Positions 62,553 to 64,000 of a DNA stretch of 64,000 nucleotides are shown here, one piece after another. The notes beneath the pieces are model-generated. The model was given only the letters and a program-made list of their open reading frames with translations. It searched no databases and was not told the origin of the DNA. Source of the stretch: Neolentinus lepideus HHB14362 ss-1. Lineage: Eukaryota > Basidiomycota > Agaricomycetes > Gloeophyllales > Gloeophyllaceae. Position 1 is the first letter of the stretch; each line of letters begins with the position of its first letter. The position numbers and the translations under genes are program-made. The stretch spans positions 334,616 to 398,615 of the forward strand of contig KV425570.1 in NCBI GenBank assembly GCA_001632425.1, read 5' to 3'.

Positions 62553-63440
62553 ACGGATCCGGCTTTCTGAACACCAAAGAATTTAAGCTACTGGATGACT
62601 TTGTCTGCAAACATGACAAAGCCTTCGCTTGGGATGACTCCGAAAGAGGTCGCTTCCACTCTGACTTCTTCCCTCCAGTTCAATTTCCAGTGGTTCCACA
62701 TATGCTGTGGGTCCAGTGCAACATTCTGATTCCCCCCAGCATTTACAATGAAGTATGCACCGTCATCAAAAGGAAGATCGCCACCGGAGTATATGAACCA
62801 TCAAATGCCTCATATCGGTCACGGTGGTTCTGCGTCGTAAAGAAAGATGGCAAGTCCCTCCGTCTAGTTCATAGTCTTGAACCGCTGAATGCAGTCACCA
62901 TACAACATTCCGGAGTCCCACCGATACCAGAACACATGGCTGAACAGTTCACCGGATGAGCCTGTGGTGCGATGCTCGACTTATATGTCAGATACGATGA
63001 GCGTGAGATTGTGGAGGTCTCTCGTGACCTCACCACTTTCCAATCACCCTATGGCACGCTCTGACTTGTTATGCTGCCTATGGGCTGGACCAACTCGGTC
63101 CCTATCTTCCATGACGACATTACCCGAATCCTACAACCCAAAATCCCTGAACACACAATTCCCTACATCGACGACGTTCCAGTCAAAGGACCGCCGACGT
63201 GATACGAGTTACCAGATGGATCACATGAATGACTTGCTGAGAACCCTGGGATTCGGCGGTTCATCTGGGAACACTTCCTAATGCTCAATAGGATTGTGCA
63301 GCACATGAAGTATTGCAGAGGTACGTTCTCCGGTTTGAAACTCATCTTGTGCGGACCAGAAGTCACCGTCATCGGGCATCGGTGCACATATGAGGGACGT
63401 ATCCCAGATGACAACAAGGTTGTGGTCATCCATGACTGGG
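62553..63440 (+). pseudogene. Reverse transcriptase of the gypsy element, broken and truncated
   Basis: Directly after the inserted LTR the pol frame resumes (GFLNTKEFKLLDDFVCKHD, AFAWDDSERGRF). It continues through IATGVYEPSNASYRSRWFC, VKKDGKSLRLVHSLEPLNAV, YVRYDEREIVEVSRDLTTFQ and the catalytic-site motif YIDD near 63160. Stops at about 62957, 63061 and 63199 replace residues that are normally Arg. The sequence leaves the family pattern at about 63440 after IPDDNKVVVIHDW, so the RNase H and integrase parts are missing from this copy. Confidence 0.82.
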
Positions 63441-64000
63441 CACCTAATGCTGTAGTATTAATGTATTACATGTCTAATATTTTAACAAACCCTTATGCAA
63501 TACCCAGTAATGTTTTAAGTGTAATGTATTAATGACCCGGGCTACACCATACATTGCCCCAGAACCCGGGCTGGGTTTGAATTGGACTGCCCGGCACCCA
63601 GGCATCAAGATCTCAATCGGGTTTGGATGTCAAGTGTGGGAAAAAGGCTGCTATATTGGTGATAATAGCCTAGGACCTTGGTTCTGGCCCGGAAAAATGC
63701 GGAAAAATCGGAATAAATCAGAATATATTCCTGGACCCATTTGGGAACCCTCCAGTACTAAAAATAGATTGATATATATATAGAATGCTGCAGTATGGGA
63801 TTCAGCTGCCCATATAAAATCGCTAAAAATGCCTAAAAATGCGGAAAAAAATCAGGGTAGCTCCTGGGACCTGATGGGGTCAGATGGCATCATGATATTA
63901 TGTGATCCTCTCATGATATCCATTCAGCTGCTCATATAATATCGGAAACAATGCCTAAAAATGCGGAAAAAATCAGGGTAGTTGTTAGGACCCCTTGGGC
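63441..64000. repeat. AT-rich repeat of unknown class, runs off the right edge
   Basis: A sharp change to AT-rich sequence occurs at the break in the reverse transcriptase. Two copies of a roughly 60-bp unit lie at 63800-63860 and 63922-63981. Each begins ATTCAGCTGC, contains GCCTAAAAATGCGG and ends in ATCAGGGTAG. A partial third copy (ATGCGGAAAAATCGG) lies near 63697. ACCCGGGC occurs twice at 63536-63575. No coding sequence is seen and the class is not identified. Confidence 0.55.

Larger units (their letters stand above)
56634..63440 (+). mobile_element. Internal region of a degenerate Ty3/gypsy retrotransposon with nested insertions
   Basis: Order: primer-binding site, gag, retropepsin, start of pol, then an inserted solo LTR (59761-62552, itself interrupted), then reverse transcriptase up to about 63440, where another repeat cuts it off. 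RNase H, integrase and a terminal 3' LTR are not in the window. The order protease then reverse transcriptase within one gag-pol is general to LTR elements. The reverse transcriptase motifs (ASYRSRWFCV..KDGKSLRLVH) resemble the chromovirus-like gypsy elements of basidiomycetes. Multiple stops make the copy inactive. Confidence 0.85.

Overview
The window looks like a chromosomal contig from a basidiomycete fungus, most likely an Agaricomycete. Protein-coding genes are split by many short introns (about 47-65 nt, mostly GT..AG with a few GC..AG). The predicted proteins are fungal: ERG6 sterol methyltransferase, a Fus3/Kss1-type MAP kinase, and an Rrm4-type mRNA transporter. Degenerate Ty3/gypsy retrotransposons of the kind common in mushrooms and polypores fill the right end. 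Gene models below were built by hand from reading frames and splice sites; no database search was possible, so family names rest on motifs and architecture.

Left and central part (about 4.7-45.5 kb): moderately gene-dense. In order: the 5' end of an unknown gene (minus, runs off the left edge); a TEY MAP kinase (+); a doubtful small gene (-); RAD52 recombination mediator (+); MAK5/DDX24 DEAD-box helicase for 60S ribosome biogenesis (-); STN1 telomere-capping protein (+), head-to-head with MAK5; a TENA/THI-4 family protein (-); an ALY/REF (Yra1) mRNA-export adaptor (+), head-to-head with TENA; a C2H2 zinc-finger regulator (+); actin-interacting protein 1 (-); the spindle-checkpoint protein Mad3/BubR1 (-); an Rrm4-like RNA-binding protein with three RRMs and three MLLE-like regions (+); a zinc alcohol dehydrogenase (-); a cytochrome P450 (+); and ERG6 (-), convergent with the P450. 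These are mostly unrelated housekeeping genes, although RAD52, STN1 and MAD3 all serve genome maintenance.

Between them are long stretches with no recognisable gene (0.2-4.7, 18.7-21.8, 32.5-34.3, 35.7-40.6 and 45.7-50 kb). The 35.7-40.6 kb stretch contains a 100-N assembly gap.

Right end (about 50-64 kb): a retrotransposon graveyard. A Ty3/gypsy element (5' LTR, primer-binding site, gag, retropepsin, reverse transcriptase) is cut inside pol by a solo LTR of its own family, which is itself cut by a second 1407-bp solo LTR. An inverted copy of that second LTR, also 1407 bp, sits about 7.8 kb upstream inside another relic ORF and is flanked by a perfect 4-bp target duplication. Several stops in the element lie where arginine (CGA) is expected, consistent with CpG decay. 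The last 560 bp are an AT-rich repeat of unknown class that truncates the reverse transcriptase.
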